A stretch of DNA of 64,000 bases from Fibrella aquatilis (GTDB taxonomy: Bacteria; Bacteroidota; Bacteroidia; Cytophagales; Spirosomataceae): positions 124,001-188,000 of the forward strand of contig NZ_JAFMYU010000002.1 of NCBI RefSeq assembly GCF_017353255.1, in the 5' to 3' direction. The notes beneath the pieces were generated by a model. The model was not told the origin of the DNA. It saw only the letters and a program-made list of their open reading frames with translations, and did no database searches. Every line of letters begins with the position of its first letter. Positions within the stretch are counted from its first letter, which is position 1. A program made the position numbers and the translations under genes. Positions 27,301 through 35,594 of this stretch are shown one piece after another.

Positions 27301-28403
27301 CCCACACCGACAATGTCAGGTTTGATGCGCCCGTCGTCGGTAGGTCCCCAACTACTGAAATCGGCCAGACTGACGTCCTGTGGCCGGTTATAGCCATTGG
27401 AGATGGCGGAGATAGCGGCTACCGAGAGAATGTTTTTGGCCGTGCCGTAAGTAGTAATCTGGTCGTAACCGTTCTGCACATCGCGGGGGGTGGTGCTCAG
27501 GCGGCTGCCGTGCTGCACCAGGTAGTAGGGCGTACCGGCGGCGGGGCCACCCGCGTTATGGTCGTTCCCCGCCGACTTCACAATGAGGTAGTACGGTGCC
27601 GAGTTGGCAATGCGGTCCCAGCTTACGGCGTCTTCATTGTAGAGACCGAACTTATAATCCTGCGTGGCGCTCAGCGTGGTGTCGCCCCACCACTCCCATT
27701 TGTTGGTGGTGCTGCGGCTGCTGTTGAAACGCCAGCCGGCAATGGAGCCATACGAGTGGTTCGACACCAGCAGGTTGGCAGCTGCGTTGGTCATTTCAGA
27801 CACGTCATTGCCGAAATCATAGGCCTGCAAGCTTGCCCCGTTGGCCATGCCCCGCACCAGCGTGTTCAGCCCGGCGGCAATCATCGTACCCGACACGTGG
27901 GTGGCGTGGTAAACATCCTCGTTTTCGCGGTCGGTGCGGGTGGGGTTGTCCTGCTGAATAACGCGGCCCGTTAGTTCGGGGTGAGTAGCGTAGACCTGCC
28001 CACCATCCCAGACGCCGAGCCGATTTTTCACGTTGGCACTGCTGCCATTGAGGTTCACGCCCAGGCTACCCCCGGCATACAGGCTGGTGGTGCGGGTGGT
28101 GGCGGCGGCGCGGGCGTTGTAGTCTACCACGTCGTAAAGTAGGTTGCCCGTGGCCACGTCGATGCCCCGCAGGCGGCGCGTAAGGCCTTTGCCAACGGCT
28201 TCCTCTACCGGCCGACCCTGCCTGTTGGCCACGTCAACGGCGATTTTATAGTTGGCGACCTGTTGCTGCGAAACGAGTTGTTGCAGCGTACTGAGACGAG
28301 CGCGTTGCGCGGCACTATACTGAGTCAGCGGTTGCGCGGTGGCCCTGGGTTGAAGCAGCAACAGCACAGCCGAAAGGGCCAGAAGCCGGTAAAAGAAAGT
28401 CAT
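24339..28403 (-). CDS. T9SS-exported subtilisin-like serine protease (S8) with GEVED domain
   Basis: A 1354-residue secreted S8 peptidase. Signal peptide to about residue 23 (ATAQP). Catalytic Asp (VWDGGQV), His (YHATHVSGT), oxyanion Asn (KSAGND) and Ser (GTSMSAPNVSGS) are all present. After a PPC-like region come a GEVED domain (about 660-760: DWNGNGAFTDAGD, GNGETQDYLLRV), a CARDB-like segment, Ig-like repeats and a type A sorting domain with YPNPAQQRLTVD and LPAGTFFVQVV. It clearly aligns with the downstream 942-residue protein over the peptidase part, so the pair arose by duplication. Substrates would be cell-surface or external proteins; export by the T9SS encoded at the right end is inference. 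Confidence 0.9.
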   Translation of the reverse strand: MTFFYRLLALSAVLLLLQPRATAQPLTQYSAAQRARLSTLQQLVSQQQVANYKIAVDVANRQGRPVEEAVGKGLTRRLRGIDVATGNLLYDVVDYNARAAATTRTTSLYAGGSLGVNLNGSSANVKNRLGVWDGGQVYATHPELTGRVIQQDNPTRTDRENEDVYHATHVSGTMIAAGLNTLVRGMANGASLQAYDFGNDVSEMTNAAANLLVSNHSYGSIAGWRFNSSRSTTNKWEWWGDTTLSATQDYKFGLYNEDAVSWDRIANSAPYYLIVKSAGNDHNAGGPAAGTPYYLVQHGSRLSTTPRDVQNGYDQITTYGTAKNILSVAAISAISNGYNRPQDVSLADFSSWGPTDDGRIKPDIVGVGVNVISTNSSASSAYGALSGTSMSAPNVSGSLLLLQEYYSQLNAGKLMRASTLKGLALHTAEEAGPAPGPDYQAGWGLLNIERAARAIQNSDKNYLIDERTLAQSQTYTLQVVASGRGPLVATICWSDPEGAATPATNRFNNRTPRLVNDLDARLGDGTTTTQPWILDPEQPAQPATRGDNIRDNVEQVYIANPVPGRTYTLTISHKGTLSGTKQDYALLLSGIGGTAYCASAPTSSADTKISQVQFAGVTQAGAAGCTTYSDFMTTAPTTDVQPGQPIPLTVTTGTCGASRNAIVKVFADWNGNGAFTDAGDLLATSGVLTGPGQFVTTLTPPASVTAGTLVRLRIVAVETGDPAAVQGCGSYGNGETQDYLLRVIRPTTDVALAALGTLAGPLCPNTQTQSVRVRNAAGSDQRNVPVSLQISTTTGTPVASLSSTVSLLRAYRDALVTFTLPNSISLTTGQSYVFRSRVALPGDQDTTNNVLTETRVVGTGAETGIFSAAACGSDPSVTLRNAGTGTAFWYDLPTGGTLLAAGNQTTSPAKTVYYAATNDFSGRLGPAGKSEFGGGTYFGNFGPQPLISTKVPLRIERARIYTGAPGRLTFSVRRFDETVISSATIDVVATRTTPASLTNSGGQQLDDPADQGAVYPLNLTIPDAGDYKIAIDYEDGVTIFRSNSLVSGFPFELKSQSGDVLVSIKGSLFNNATTGNPDTLKTAWYYLYDMQIRPLACATSGRTAVSVQTRPSPTASITADGSTTFCQGGTVSLRGAATTVVSGEVLSYQWLLNGQAIAGATSLSYVASQPGSYAVQVSGSCAPVSTSAIAVTVRPATAPTISQTGVLLMSSVPTGNQWFAAGVPVPGATGPTFSAPQTGRYSVRANSNGCGEALSDEVYIVILATEPANASFRVYPNPAQQRLTVDLDGTAVTVQPSVTLYDARGTRLSQQPMDRWLSGWRAMLDVSSLPAGTFFVQVVDDPTQPPKVKTIVKH

Positions 28404-28530
28404 GTAATAGGGGTTGATGCAAAGCGTTCGTACTATACAAATCTACAGTCAATTACGGCTTCGCGAACCAGGGTGGAAACGTTGCAGGGAAATAAATGAA
28501 CGAGTGAATGGCGACGGTCCGGCGTCCCGG

Positions 28531-28613
28531 AGAGTGAAAGAGCGAATTGTGAAAGAGTGCTCACAACGGCGCAAGGCTGAGGCGATCACTCTTTCACCAT
28601 TTACTCTTTCACC
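28531..28613. repeat. Intergenic inverted repeat (GTGAAAGAGTGA type)
   Basis: AGAGTGAAAGAGCGAATTGT and following bases to 28562 pair imperfectly with 28584-28613. The right arm holds the last codons (KVKE) and stop of dtd. Same word family as the repeats at 35593 and 56258. Confidence 0.8.
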
Positions 28614-29053
28614 TTCGTGTCAATCACAATCGTGACGGGGCCGTCGTTGAGGAGGGAGATTTGCATGTCGGCGCCGAAGGTGCCTGTCTGGATGGGGTGG
28701 CCCAGTTCGGTGGTGAGTTGGGAGATGAACTGTTCGTAGAGGGGGATGGCCTGCTCGGGGCGGGCGGCGTCGATAAAGCTGGGGCGGTTGCCTTTTTTGG
28801 TGTTGGCGTGGAGCGTAAACTGGCTCACCAGCAGCACGTTACCGTCCACCGCCGCCAGGTCGAGGTTCATCTTGCCGTTGGCATCGTTGAAGACGCGCAT
28901 GCCCGCAATTTTCTTCGCCAGCCAGGCTCCATCGGTGGGCGTGTCGGTATGGGTGATGCCCAGCAGCACCAGAAACCCCGTCTGAATTTGCCCCTTCACC
29001 TGCCCCTCAATGCGGACAGTAGCTTCAGTAACACGTTGAATAACAGCGATCAT
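28601..29053 (-). CDS. dtd: D-aminoacyl-tRNA deacylase
   Basis: A 150-residue DTD enzyme that removes D-amino acids (and Gly from tRNA-Ala) from tRNA. The start at 29053 (MIAVIQRVTEATVRIEGQ) matches the family; the open frame continues upstream but is not family-like. The SQFTLHANTKKGNRPSF active-site stretch and the cross-subunit Gly-cisPro motif in LLNDGPVTIVIDT are intact. The stop lies inside the arm of an inverted repeat. Confidence 0.95.
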   Translation of the reverse strand: MIAVIQRVTEATVRIEGQVKGQIQTGFLVLLGITHTDTPTDGAWLAKKIAGMRVFNDANGKMNLDLAAVDGNVLLVSQFTLHANTKKGNRPSFIDAARPEQAIPLYEQFISQLTTELGHPIQTGTFGADMQISLLNDGPVTIVIDTKVKE

Positions 29054-29186
29054 TGGTGAATGGAGAGGATGCGAAGCAACACGTCTACTTGTTGCTTTGT
29101 GCGCAATATAGTTGCCCCAGGGCTTGGTAAAAATTGGTGTACGGACGATATTTAAGGTGCTGACAACCAACCGGGCAACGAATGTT

Positions 29187-29951
29187 ATGATGACTACAAC
29201 GCAATACGAAATAGATAAAGCAACGACCTGTTCTAACTGCGGCACTGATGTAACTGCCCATTTTTGCGGCCACTGTGGAAAATCAGCCAAACTTGAACGG
29301 ATAGACAAGCATTATATTTCACACGAAATCTCTCATCTGTTTCACTTTGAGAAAGGTCTCTTTTACACTGTAAAAGAATTATTCACCAGACCCGGCGATA
29401 GTATCAAAGAATTTATTGCCGAAAATAGAAGTAAGCACATGAAGCCAGTGGCGTTTCTTATTTTAACGTCGCTGCTTTATACGGTGGTAGCGCATTATTC
29501 GCACGCCGAAGAATTTAATAACAGCAGTGTGAAGTTAGACTTCGGAAAATCTGCTGTTGGTTCGCTACTTCATTGGATGCAAACGCATTACGGCTATGCA
29601 AATATCATGATGGTAGTCTTTACTGCCTGTTGCGTAAAATTGCTTTTTAGAAAGTATAGCTACAATCTATTTGAAATTATGGTGCTGTTATGTTTTGTAA
29701 TGGGACAAGGAATGCTGTTGGCCACTTTAGTGTCCTGCTTCTATAAGCTGGTGAGTCCTGGTGTGTATATGAACTTGTTTTTAGCATCTGGCTTTATTTA
29801 TCCGGCTTGGGCTGTTGGGCAGTTTTTTGATAAAACAAAAATAACCAACTACCTAAAAGCTTTTGCCGCTTACGTGTTGGGATCTGTACTGTTCTATACG
29901 GCCCTCATTTTCGTGGGTTTGGCCACTGATCTACTCATAAAAGCGCATTGA
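29187..29951 (+). CDS. DUF3667 family membrane protein with N-terminal zinc ribbon
   Basis: A 254-residue protein. The start at 29187 or 29190 (MMTTTQYEID) is preferred to a TTG-type leader upstream. Residues 13-32 hold a CSNC ... CGHC zinc-ribbon-like motif, followed by an ISHLFHFEKGLFYTVKELFTRPGDSI signature typical of DUF3667 and five hydrophobic segments. Function of the family is unknown. The gene is visibly more AT-rich than both neighbours, so recent acquisition is possible. It converges with the next gene, 5 bp apart. Confidence 0.82.
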   Translation: MMTTTQYEIDKATTCSNCGTDVTAHFCGHCGKSAKLERIDKHYISHEISHLFHFEKGLFYTVKELFTRPGDSIKEFIAENRSKHMKPVAFLILTSLLYTVVAHYSHAEEFNNSSVKLDFGKSAVGSLLHWMQTHYGYANIMMVVFTACCVKLLFRKYSYNLFEIMVLLCFVMGQGMLLATLVSCFYKLVSPGVYMNLFLASGFIYPAWAVGQFFDKTKITNYLKAFAAYVLGSVLFYTALIFVGLATDLLIKAH

Positions 29952-29956
29952 ACGTG

Positions 29957-30628
29957 TTACACTGGGTATACAGAGCGTCTAATAGCGGCCAGGTGCGCGA
30001 AAATGACCATTGGTACAACCAGGCTGGGCAGCAGCACAAACGGGAAATAGGCCAGGGCGATGTTGGGTTGGTCGAAGGCAAACTGCTGCAACGGTGTGGG
30101 TGCTGACAGCAGACCGTTGACAGCTATATTGATTACCAACCCCAGGCACACCACGTTCCAGATAAGCAGGATGGTCTGCTTCGGGCGGTTGCCAGCGAAC
30201 CCAACATAATAGAGCACGGGTGCTGACAGTCCCGACAGGATATCGAAGTTGCGGCCCTCGAACGTCATCAGTTGCGGCACCGCCCCCTGCATAAACAGCC
30301 AGAACAGTACTGCCTCAACGGGCACCCGCACCACGTGAAAAAGCGTGAGCAGGCGAAGATCCAGCCCGTCTATAAACCGCTGTCCCCGTTTAGTGCTCAG
30401 CACCCCAACGACCAGCAGCAGCGGTGGCAGCACCAGGAGCGGAAATCGGGGTGGGGCAGGGTTGATGACCTGATAAAAACCAGTCAGGCCCAGCGCCGTT
30501 TGTAGAGCACCCCAGCCCAGTAGCAGCCACAATGCCGTTTGGGATTGGGTGGCGCGGTGGAAGAGGTATAGGGCCAGCAGCATAGTCAGGCCAAAAACGA
30601 TGGGGACGTAAAGCGGAAGTTGTTGCAT
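29957..30628 (-). CDS. Seven-helix membrane protein of unknown function
   Basis: A 223-residue inner-membrane protein with about seven hydrophobic segments, beginning at 30628 (MQQLPLYVPIVFG). Hydrophilic loops contain STKRGQRFIDGLDL and VGFAGNRPKQ. I do not recognise a named family. It is downstream of, and in the same direction as, a Crp-type regulator that starts 104 bp away from its start, so it may be the regulated gene. Confidence 0.75.
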   Translation of the reverse strand: MQQLPLYVPIVFGLTMLLALYLFHRATQSQTALWLLLGWGALQTALGLTGFYQVINPAPPRFPLLVLPPLLLVVGVLSTKRGQRFIDGLDLRLLTLFHVVRVPVEAVLFWLFMQGAVPQLMTFEGRNFDILSGLSAPVLYYVGFAGNRPKQTILLIWNVVCLGLVINIAVNGLLSAPTPLQQFAFDQPNIALAYFPFVLLPSLVVPMVIFAHLAAIRRSVYPV

Positions 30629-30731
30629 AGCATCGGGAGGAGTTGGTAGGGCAAAGGTGAGGGCCAACTTACCCGGCTGCACTTACCCGATGTCAAGAAC
30701 CCACTTGCCAATTGGCAAGAAAAAGGACTAA

Positions 30732-31319
30732 TTAGCCACGGCGGGCATACTCCCGGCGGATGCGGCTCAGCGAGGTGTCGGTAATGCCCAGATAAGAAGC
30801 AATTTGTTTCAGTTGGGCATGCTGAAACAAGGCTGTGTTTGCGCGGAACAGGGCATCGTAACGTTCTTCGGCGGTGGTGTTAATCAGAGCCAGGGTACGT
30901 TGCTTGAAGGCAGCGTACTCCCGAACCAGCATTGTGCGCCCAAACTCGCGGAATGCCGGCACCGCATGAAACAGCTTATTCACCGTCTCGAAGGTGATCA
31001 TATAACCCCGGCAGTCGGTCAGGGCCTGAATAGACTCGGTAGCGGGCGTACGCGTGAAAAACGACGACACCTCCAGCACCACGCGGTCTTTGCCAAAAAA
31101 ATTGGTTGTCACCTCGTTATTGTCCGTGTCGAAGGTGAAGGCCCGCATAAATCCCTCTATCAGAAAGAGGTACTCGTTGCTAACGCGGCCTGCTCGCAGC
31201 AGGTACTCGTTTTTCAGGAGCACGCACTCCTCAAAGTGCGCCGCAATGTCAACCGCAGCCTGCTCATTAGCCGTGGGCATATTGGTTTGAATGAAGCGCA
31301 GCAGCGGCTCTTTGTTCAT
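30732..31319 (-). CDS. Crp/Fnr-type transcriptional regulator
   Basis: A 195-residue regulator beginning at 31319 (MNKEPLLRFIQTN). A cyclic-nucleotide-binding-like beta barrel (about 25-115; LLRAGRVSNEYLFLIEGFMRAF) precedes a short helix-turn-helix (LKQIASYLGITDTSLSRIRREYARRG). The phosphate-binding residues of true CRP are not conserved, as usual for the Bacteroidota subgroup with many paralogs, so ligand binding is unclear. Adjacent membrane protein downstream is a plausible target. Confidence 0.87.
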   Translation of the reverse strand: MNKEPLLRFIQTNMPTANEQAAVDIAAHFEECVLLKNEYLLRAGRVSNEYLFLIEGFMRAFTFDTDNNEVTTNFFGKDRVVLEVSSFFTRTPATESIQALTDCRGYMITFETVNKLFHAVPAFREFGRTMLVREYAAFKQRTLALINTTAEERYDALFRANTALFQHAQLKQIASYLGITDTSLSRIRREYARRG

Positions 31320-31543
31320 GGCCAAAAATAAGCGATGGGGGATGACTACGGCCAAAGATACCGTCAAACTGCTGCCAAAATGACCAGAGTAGATAGAGCA
31401 GCCACTGTTTGATCCACTTAGCTACTAGACCCGAAGACCTTAAAAACCTCCGCTTCAACCGCGTCGTAGTGGTGACCCAGTGTACGTAAAGCACAAAGGT
31501 GGTTTACGGGCTACTCCTGCCGGGGTTGAACGTACTGTCAGAA

Positions 31544-31948
31544 TTACCGCTCGGTTTTAGACAGATTCCTGTCTTTGACATCGCCATAAAAAGCTGCTAA
31601 CAGACCAAGACCTACGCCCCAGAGAATCCAGGCGGCACCATGCAGGGCTATCTCAAACGAATCGGCATATAGCTGCCGAAACCAGACCAGGGCAATACCG
31701 TCGAGGAAGGTGGCGGTGAAAGTCATAATCACGATGGGTCGCAGTAGCTCACCAAACGCTAAACCGCTGACCCACCGCGTAATGTAAATAGATAGCACTG
31801 TGATGGGGATAGCCGCTGCAAATGCCAGGGCCATAGCTGGATTGTGCGCCGAGAATACGGTGGCCCCCACGAAATGAATGATCAGGGCGGCGTTTAGCCA
31901 GAAAAAGGCACCCAGTGTTATGAATAAAGGTAATCGCTGCTTGCTCAT
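31544..31948 (-). CDS. Small four-helix membrane protein (DUF5367-like)
   Basis: A 134-residue protein with four hydrophobic segments, starting with ATG at 31948. The fold resembles the DUF5367 group of small membrane proteins (FGELLRPIVIMTFTATFLDGIALVWF), but this is a tentative match. It lies downstream of a TetR regulator on the same strand, 54 bp from it, which suggests that it is controlled by that regulator. Function unknown. Confidence 0.65.
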   Translation of the reverse strand: MSKQRLPLFITLGAFFWLNAALIIHFVGATVFSAHNPAMALAFAAAIPITVLSIYITRWVSGLAFGELLRPIVIMTFTATFLDGIALVWFRQLYADSFEIALHGAAWILWGVGLGLLAAFYGDVKDRNLSKTER

Positions 31949-32002
31949 GGGCTTGTCAGTTTTGAAGGTGTCTGCAAAGCAAGCCAGCGCAGGGCAGTTA
32001 GT

Positions 32003-32575
32003 TTAGACGCTACCGTACAAAATCGACTGCTGCCGGTCGTTGGCCTGAAACGCCCGCACCATCGCTTGTAGCTCATGCATGTAGCCAACCAGCCAGTCGT
32101 AGGTTAGGGTTTCGGGGGTGAGTTGGAGGTAGAAATTCTCCAGACTCAGCATGAGCACCATCCGGGTCAAGGCTGAATTATGGGCCAGTCCCAGCATATC
32201 GGCGAAGATGCCCGATATGGCCTCGCCTACCGCACCCGTCGATTTGTCGAAGCACTGCTTAAAGGCCGGGATGGTGCGATGGATACGTAACTGTCTGTCG
32301 AATAGTAGGTTCTCTTTTACCGTGAGCAACAGATTGACCAGATCGGGAATCACGTTTTGGCATTGCCGCTCCTGTTCGGCAATGCGGTGCACCTGGTTCA
32401 GGTGATACCGGAGCAGCAACTCGGTGAAGACCTCAAGGTCGGCAAAGTGGTGGTAAAACGATGATTTGCTTTTACCCACCACCCGCGCCAGCCCTTCTAC
32501 AGTCAAGCCCTTTGGCCCTTCATGGGCAAACAGACGGTAGCCCGCCAAAATCCAGGGTTGTTCAATGGGCTTCAT
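32003..32575 (-). CDS. TetR/AcrR-type transcriptional regulator
   Basis: A 190-residue regulator with an N-terminal TetR helix-turn-helix (LTVEGLARVVGKSKSSFYHHF, about residues 24-44) and a helical ligand-binding domain. The ATG at 32575 gives a standard length. It is followed by the small four-helix membrane protein, a common layout in which the repressor controls a membrane protein. Ligand unknown. Confidence 0.88.
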   Translation of the reverse strand: MKPIEQPWILAGYRLFAHEGPKGLTVEGLARVVGKSKSSFYHHFADLEVFTELLLRYHLNQVHRIAEQERQCQNVIPDLVNLLLTVKENLLFDRQLRIHRTIPAFKQCFDKSTGAVGEAISGIFADMLGLAHNSALTRMVLMLSLENFYLQLTPETLTYDWLVGYMHELQAMVRAFQANDRQQSILYGSV

Positions 32576-32967
32576 GAAGTGGCCGTGGTTAGAACATAAA
32601 TATAGGAGATGTTAGCCCCCATGTGATCCGTCCCGGCGGATTTGCCTGATTAGAATGGATGAGGCGTGCTGTTTTAAAGCGCTTCCATCTCGTCTAAATA
32701 TCCTTAACCTGCTATCCCGTAGGGATATAAGAGCGCAGCGTCGGTAGGAAAGTAAGTTGCCTCGCCAGCCCTTGCGTGCCGTAGGTACGCGACCGACTCG
32801 CTAGTTGTGGCGTACCTACGGCACGCGATTGATTAACCGGCCATTGCTTCTACCGACGCTACGCTCTTATGTCCCTACGGGACAACATGGAGCAAAACGG
32901 AGGCAACTGATGAGCGCTGAATACCTTCGCTTTAAGCACTGGCATTATGGCGTCATTGACACTTACT
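32576..32967. other. 392-bp gene-free region between TetR and response-regulator genes
   Basis: No convincing frame. The stretch upstream of the TetR start would carry its promoter. The middle (32715-32882) holds a nested inverted repeat annotated separately. The right end includes the 3' flank of the sigma-54 regulator gene. No RNA gene recognised. Confidence 0.7.
32715..32882. repeat. Nested palindromic element (REPIN/MITE-like)
   Basis: Outer arms start TCCCGTAGGGATATAAGAGC (32715) and end in the complementary GCTCTTATGTCCCTACGGGA (to 32882), continuing through GCGTCGGTAG/CTACCGACGC with small differences. Inside lies a second perfect 17-nt inverted repeat, GCGTGCCGTAGGTACGC (32774-32790) with its complement at 32810-32826. 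No transposase nearby. Confidence 0.85.
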
Positions 32968-34332
32968 CTACCCCTCTATCCCGTACTCCGCCATCTTGCG
33001 GTACAACGTTGTCAATCCGATGCCCAGCAGCTTGGCGGCTTCGGGTTTGTGGCCGTTGGTGTGGAGGATGACCCGGCGGATATGCCCTTTCTCGACCGTG
33101 GCCAGGTCCAGGGCGGTTTCGTCCAGCAGCGACGATTGCAGGTCGAAGGGGAGGGTGCCGGGGGTGAGTTCGGTGGTGCCGTCGGGGCGGGTGTCGGCCA
33201 GGATCACGGCGCGTTCAATCACGTTCTTTAGCTCCCGAATATTGCCTTTCCAGGGGTGCTGTTGCAGTCTTTGCACGAAAGTCTGACTCAGCTGCACGTC
33301 GCGCTTACCGAGTTTGGCGGCGGCCTGCCGGGCAAATTGCAGAGCCAGATCGGGGATGTCGTCGCGGCGGTCGCGGAGGGGGGGCAGTTCAATGGAAAAC
33401 ACCGACAGCCGGTAATACAGATCAAGCCGGAAATGGCCCGGACTGGATGGTCCTGCGTGAGCCTCCTGCTCTAGTCCCCGGTTGGTGGCGGCGATTACCC
33501 GCACGTCGGTTTTGGTGGGTTTGGTATCACCCACGCGCAGAAACTCGTGGGTTTCCAGCACGCGCAGCAGCTTGGCCTGGAGGTCGAGAGGCATCTCGCC
33601 AATTTCGTCCAGAAAAATGGTGCCCCGGTCAGCTTCAGCAAAGAGGCCTTTCTGGTCACGGCTGGCCCCGGTGAACGCCCCGGCGCGGTGGCCGAACAGC
33701 TCACTTTCCAGAATGTCTTTGCCCAGCGCCCCGCAGTTGATGGCCACAAACGATTGTGCCTTGCGGGGGCTGGCCTGGTGAATGGCCTGTGCAAAAACCT
33801 CCTTGCCCGTGCCAGTCTCGCCCGTGAGCAGCACAGTGGTGTCGGTGGTGGCCACGCGGCGGGCCAGATCTACGGCCAGTTGCACCGCTTTCGAATGGCC
33901 CACGATACTCTCGAAACCCAGCCGCTGGCTCATTTGCGCCTCTAACTGCCTGATCCTGAACTGTAAGTTGGCCTTTTCCACTGCCCGGCTCACCAGCGGA
34001 ATGATGCGGTCGTTGTCGTCGCCTTTGGTGATGTAGTCAAACGCACCGTTTTTGATGGCCGTCACCCCGTCGGCAATAGTGCCGTAGGCGGTGAGCACGA
34101 TGACCTCCGTGGCGGGGTAGAGCTGTTTGATCTGCGCCGTGAGTTCGATGCCGTTTTTGTCGGGCAGCTTCACGTCGCTGATCACGAGCTGCACGGCCTC
34201 ACGCTCCAGGGTTTTCAGGCCTGCGCGGCCGTTTTCGGCTTCCAGAATCGTGTAGCCTTCCAGTTGCAGAATGCGGGCCAGCAACTGCCGCAGTCTGGGT
34301 TCATCGTCAATAAGAAGAATGGTAGCAGGCAT
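32968..34332 (-). CDS. Sigma-54-dependent NtrC-type response regulator
   Basis: A 454-residue protein starting at 34332 (MPATILLIDDEPRLRQ). Receiver domain at 1-120 with phosphorylatable Asp53 (VISDVKLPDKNG) and the KNGAFDYITKG end; AAA+ domain with Walker A GETGTGKE, the sigma-54 contact loop GAFTGA (in GHRAGAFTGASRDQ) and Walker B GTIFLDEIGEM; C-terminal Fis-type helix-turn-helix (HKPEAAKLLGIGLTTLYRKM). It activates sigma-54 promoters after phosphorylation. No histidine kinase is adjacent, so the partner is unknown. The MFS gene ends 18 bp upstream. Confidence 0.93.
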   Translation of the reverse strand: MPATILLIDDEPRLRQLLARILQLEGYTILEAENGRAGLKTLEREAVQLVISDVKLPDKNGIELTAQIKQLYPATEVIVLTAYGTIADGVTAIKNGAFDYITKGDDNDRIIPLVSRAVEKANLQFRIRQLEAQMSQRLGFESIVGHSKAVQLAVDLARRVATTDTTVLLTGETGTGKEVFAQAIHQASPRKAQSFVAINCGALGKDILESELFGHRAGAFTGASRDQKGLFAEADRGTIFLDEIGEMPLDLQAKLLRVLETHEFLRVGDTKPTKTDVRVIAATNRGLEQEAHAGPSSPGHFRLDLYYRLSVFSIELPPLRDRRDDIPDLALQFARQAAAKLGKRDVQLSQTFVQRLQQHPWKGNIRELKNVIERAVILADTRPDGTTELTPGTLPFDLQSSLLDETALDLATVEKGHIRRVILHTNGHKPEAAKLLGIGLTTLYRKMAEYGIEG

Positions 34333-34349
34333 AGTTTCGTAAGCCAAAC

Positions 34350-35594
34350 TTACGCCTTCACGGCGTCGCTGATGGCCTCGCGATTGATGAATTGGAGAAA
34401 GAAACCCCAGCCCACCACTACCATGGCCCCCGCAATCACGAGCGGCAACGTGAGGCTAATGGTTTCGAGATACCCCGCAATGACGGGCGGCAGGGCAAAT
34501 GCCGCCGACAACACCGACTGGTTAATGCCCAGCGTGCGGCCCTGTCCTTCGGCCCCGGCGCTGGCCGAAACCAGGGTGGTAGCGTTGGGTGAGGTGAGTC
34601 CCTGAAAGAGCGCCATTAGCGGAGCTACCAGAAAAATTTGCCACGACTGCTGCGGCAGCAAAAAGCACCACAGCGCCACCGCCAGGCCCAACACGCTCAC
34701 CCGCAGAATCTGCGCCGGTGTGTAGCGGCTGGCCACGCGCCGCACCACCAGCCCCTGCATAATGGCGATGCACAGGCCCACAAACCCGAAGTAGCGGCCA
34801 ATGTGTACCTGGTCGAAATCGAACCGTTTGAGCAGGTATACCGAGAAAAACTGGGTGTAGAAATTGAAGCCGAGCGCGTAGAAAAACACTCCCGCAAATA
34901 GTACGCGCAGCCGCGGATCTGCGAAGGCCTGGCCGACGTTGCGGAAGCCCGTGAGGGCCGTAATAGGCCGCATAATGGGTGTGGCTAGCGTTTCGCGGAA
35001 GGTAGTCAGCACCATAATCAGGTTGACCACCGCCAGCCCCGCCGCCGCGTAGAAAGGTGTAGCAAATGTAAACCACGACACTGTTTTGGGGTTCGATAGT
35101 TCGCCGCCGAGCGTGGGACCAATGATGAATCCAATGCCAAACGCCACCCCAATAAGCCCGAAATTTTTGGTCCGCGAACTCACGTCGCTCACGTCGGCAA
35201 TGGCCGACTGGATAATGGCGATATTGCCCCCGCCAATGCCGTAGACGATGCGGCTGAGAAACAACAGCCAGAGCGCTTGGGTCTGAATGCCCACGGCAAA
35301 GATGAGGTAGCCCGTGATAGTCAGCACCAGCGAAAACAGCAGCATAGGTTTGCGCCCATACCGGTCTGACAAGGCTCCCAGCAATGGCCCGCCAATGAAC
35401 CCCGCCACCGAAAACGACGCGAGCAGGTACCCTAGTAGAATAGTCCGCTGATCGATGGAGTACGCAGTTGGCAGAAACCCCGAACTGGCCCGCAACAGCA
35501 ATGGTGTAATCGTCGGCGTGGCGATACCAACGCCCACCACGTCGATAAACACGGTGAGGAAGATAGTGGCAAGGGGGAGGCGGTTAGAAGGCAT
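34350..35594 (-). CDS. MFS transporter of the TCR/Tet drug-efflux type
   Basis: A 414-residue transporter with 12 predicted helices. The MFS motif A is clear (GALSDRYGRKPMLL, loop 2-3) and a motif C-like segment occurs in GIAFG(I)GFIIGPTLGGEL. Similar proteins export tetracycline or other drugs, but the substrate cannot be read from sequence. It is upstream of the sigma-54 regulator on the same strand, 18 bp apart, so the two may be cotranscribed. Its start codon lies at the edge of an inverted repeat that also covers the divergent mazG promoter region. Confidence 0.85.
   Translation of the reverse strand: MPSNRLPLATIFLTVFIDVVGVGIATPTITPLLLRASSGFLPTAYSIDQRTILLGYLLASFSVAGFIGGPLLGALSDRYGRKPMLLFSLVLTITGYLIFAVGIQTQALWLLFLSRIVYGIGGGNIAIIQSAIADVSDVSSRTKNFGLIGVAFGIGFIIGPTLGGELSNPKTVSWFTFATPFYAAAGLAVVNLIMVLTTFRETLATPIMRPITALTGFRNVGQAFADPRLRVLFAGVFFYALGFNFYTQFFSVYLLKRFDFDQVHIGRYFGFVGLCIAIMQGLVVRRVASRYTPAQILRVSVLGLAVALWCFLLPQQSWQIFLVAPLMALFQGLTSPNATTLVSASAGAEGQGRTLGINQSVLSAAFALPPVIAGYLETISLTLPLVIAGAMVVVGWGFFLQFINREAISDAVKA

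Noticed and set aside
31368-31543. Possible small gene between the Crp regulator and the four-helix protein
   Set aside because: Open frames are short, unsupported by composition, and overlap the Crp gene; treated as intergenic.
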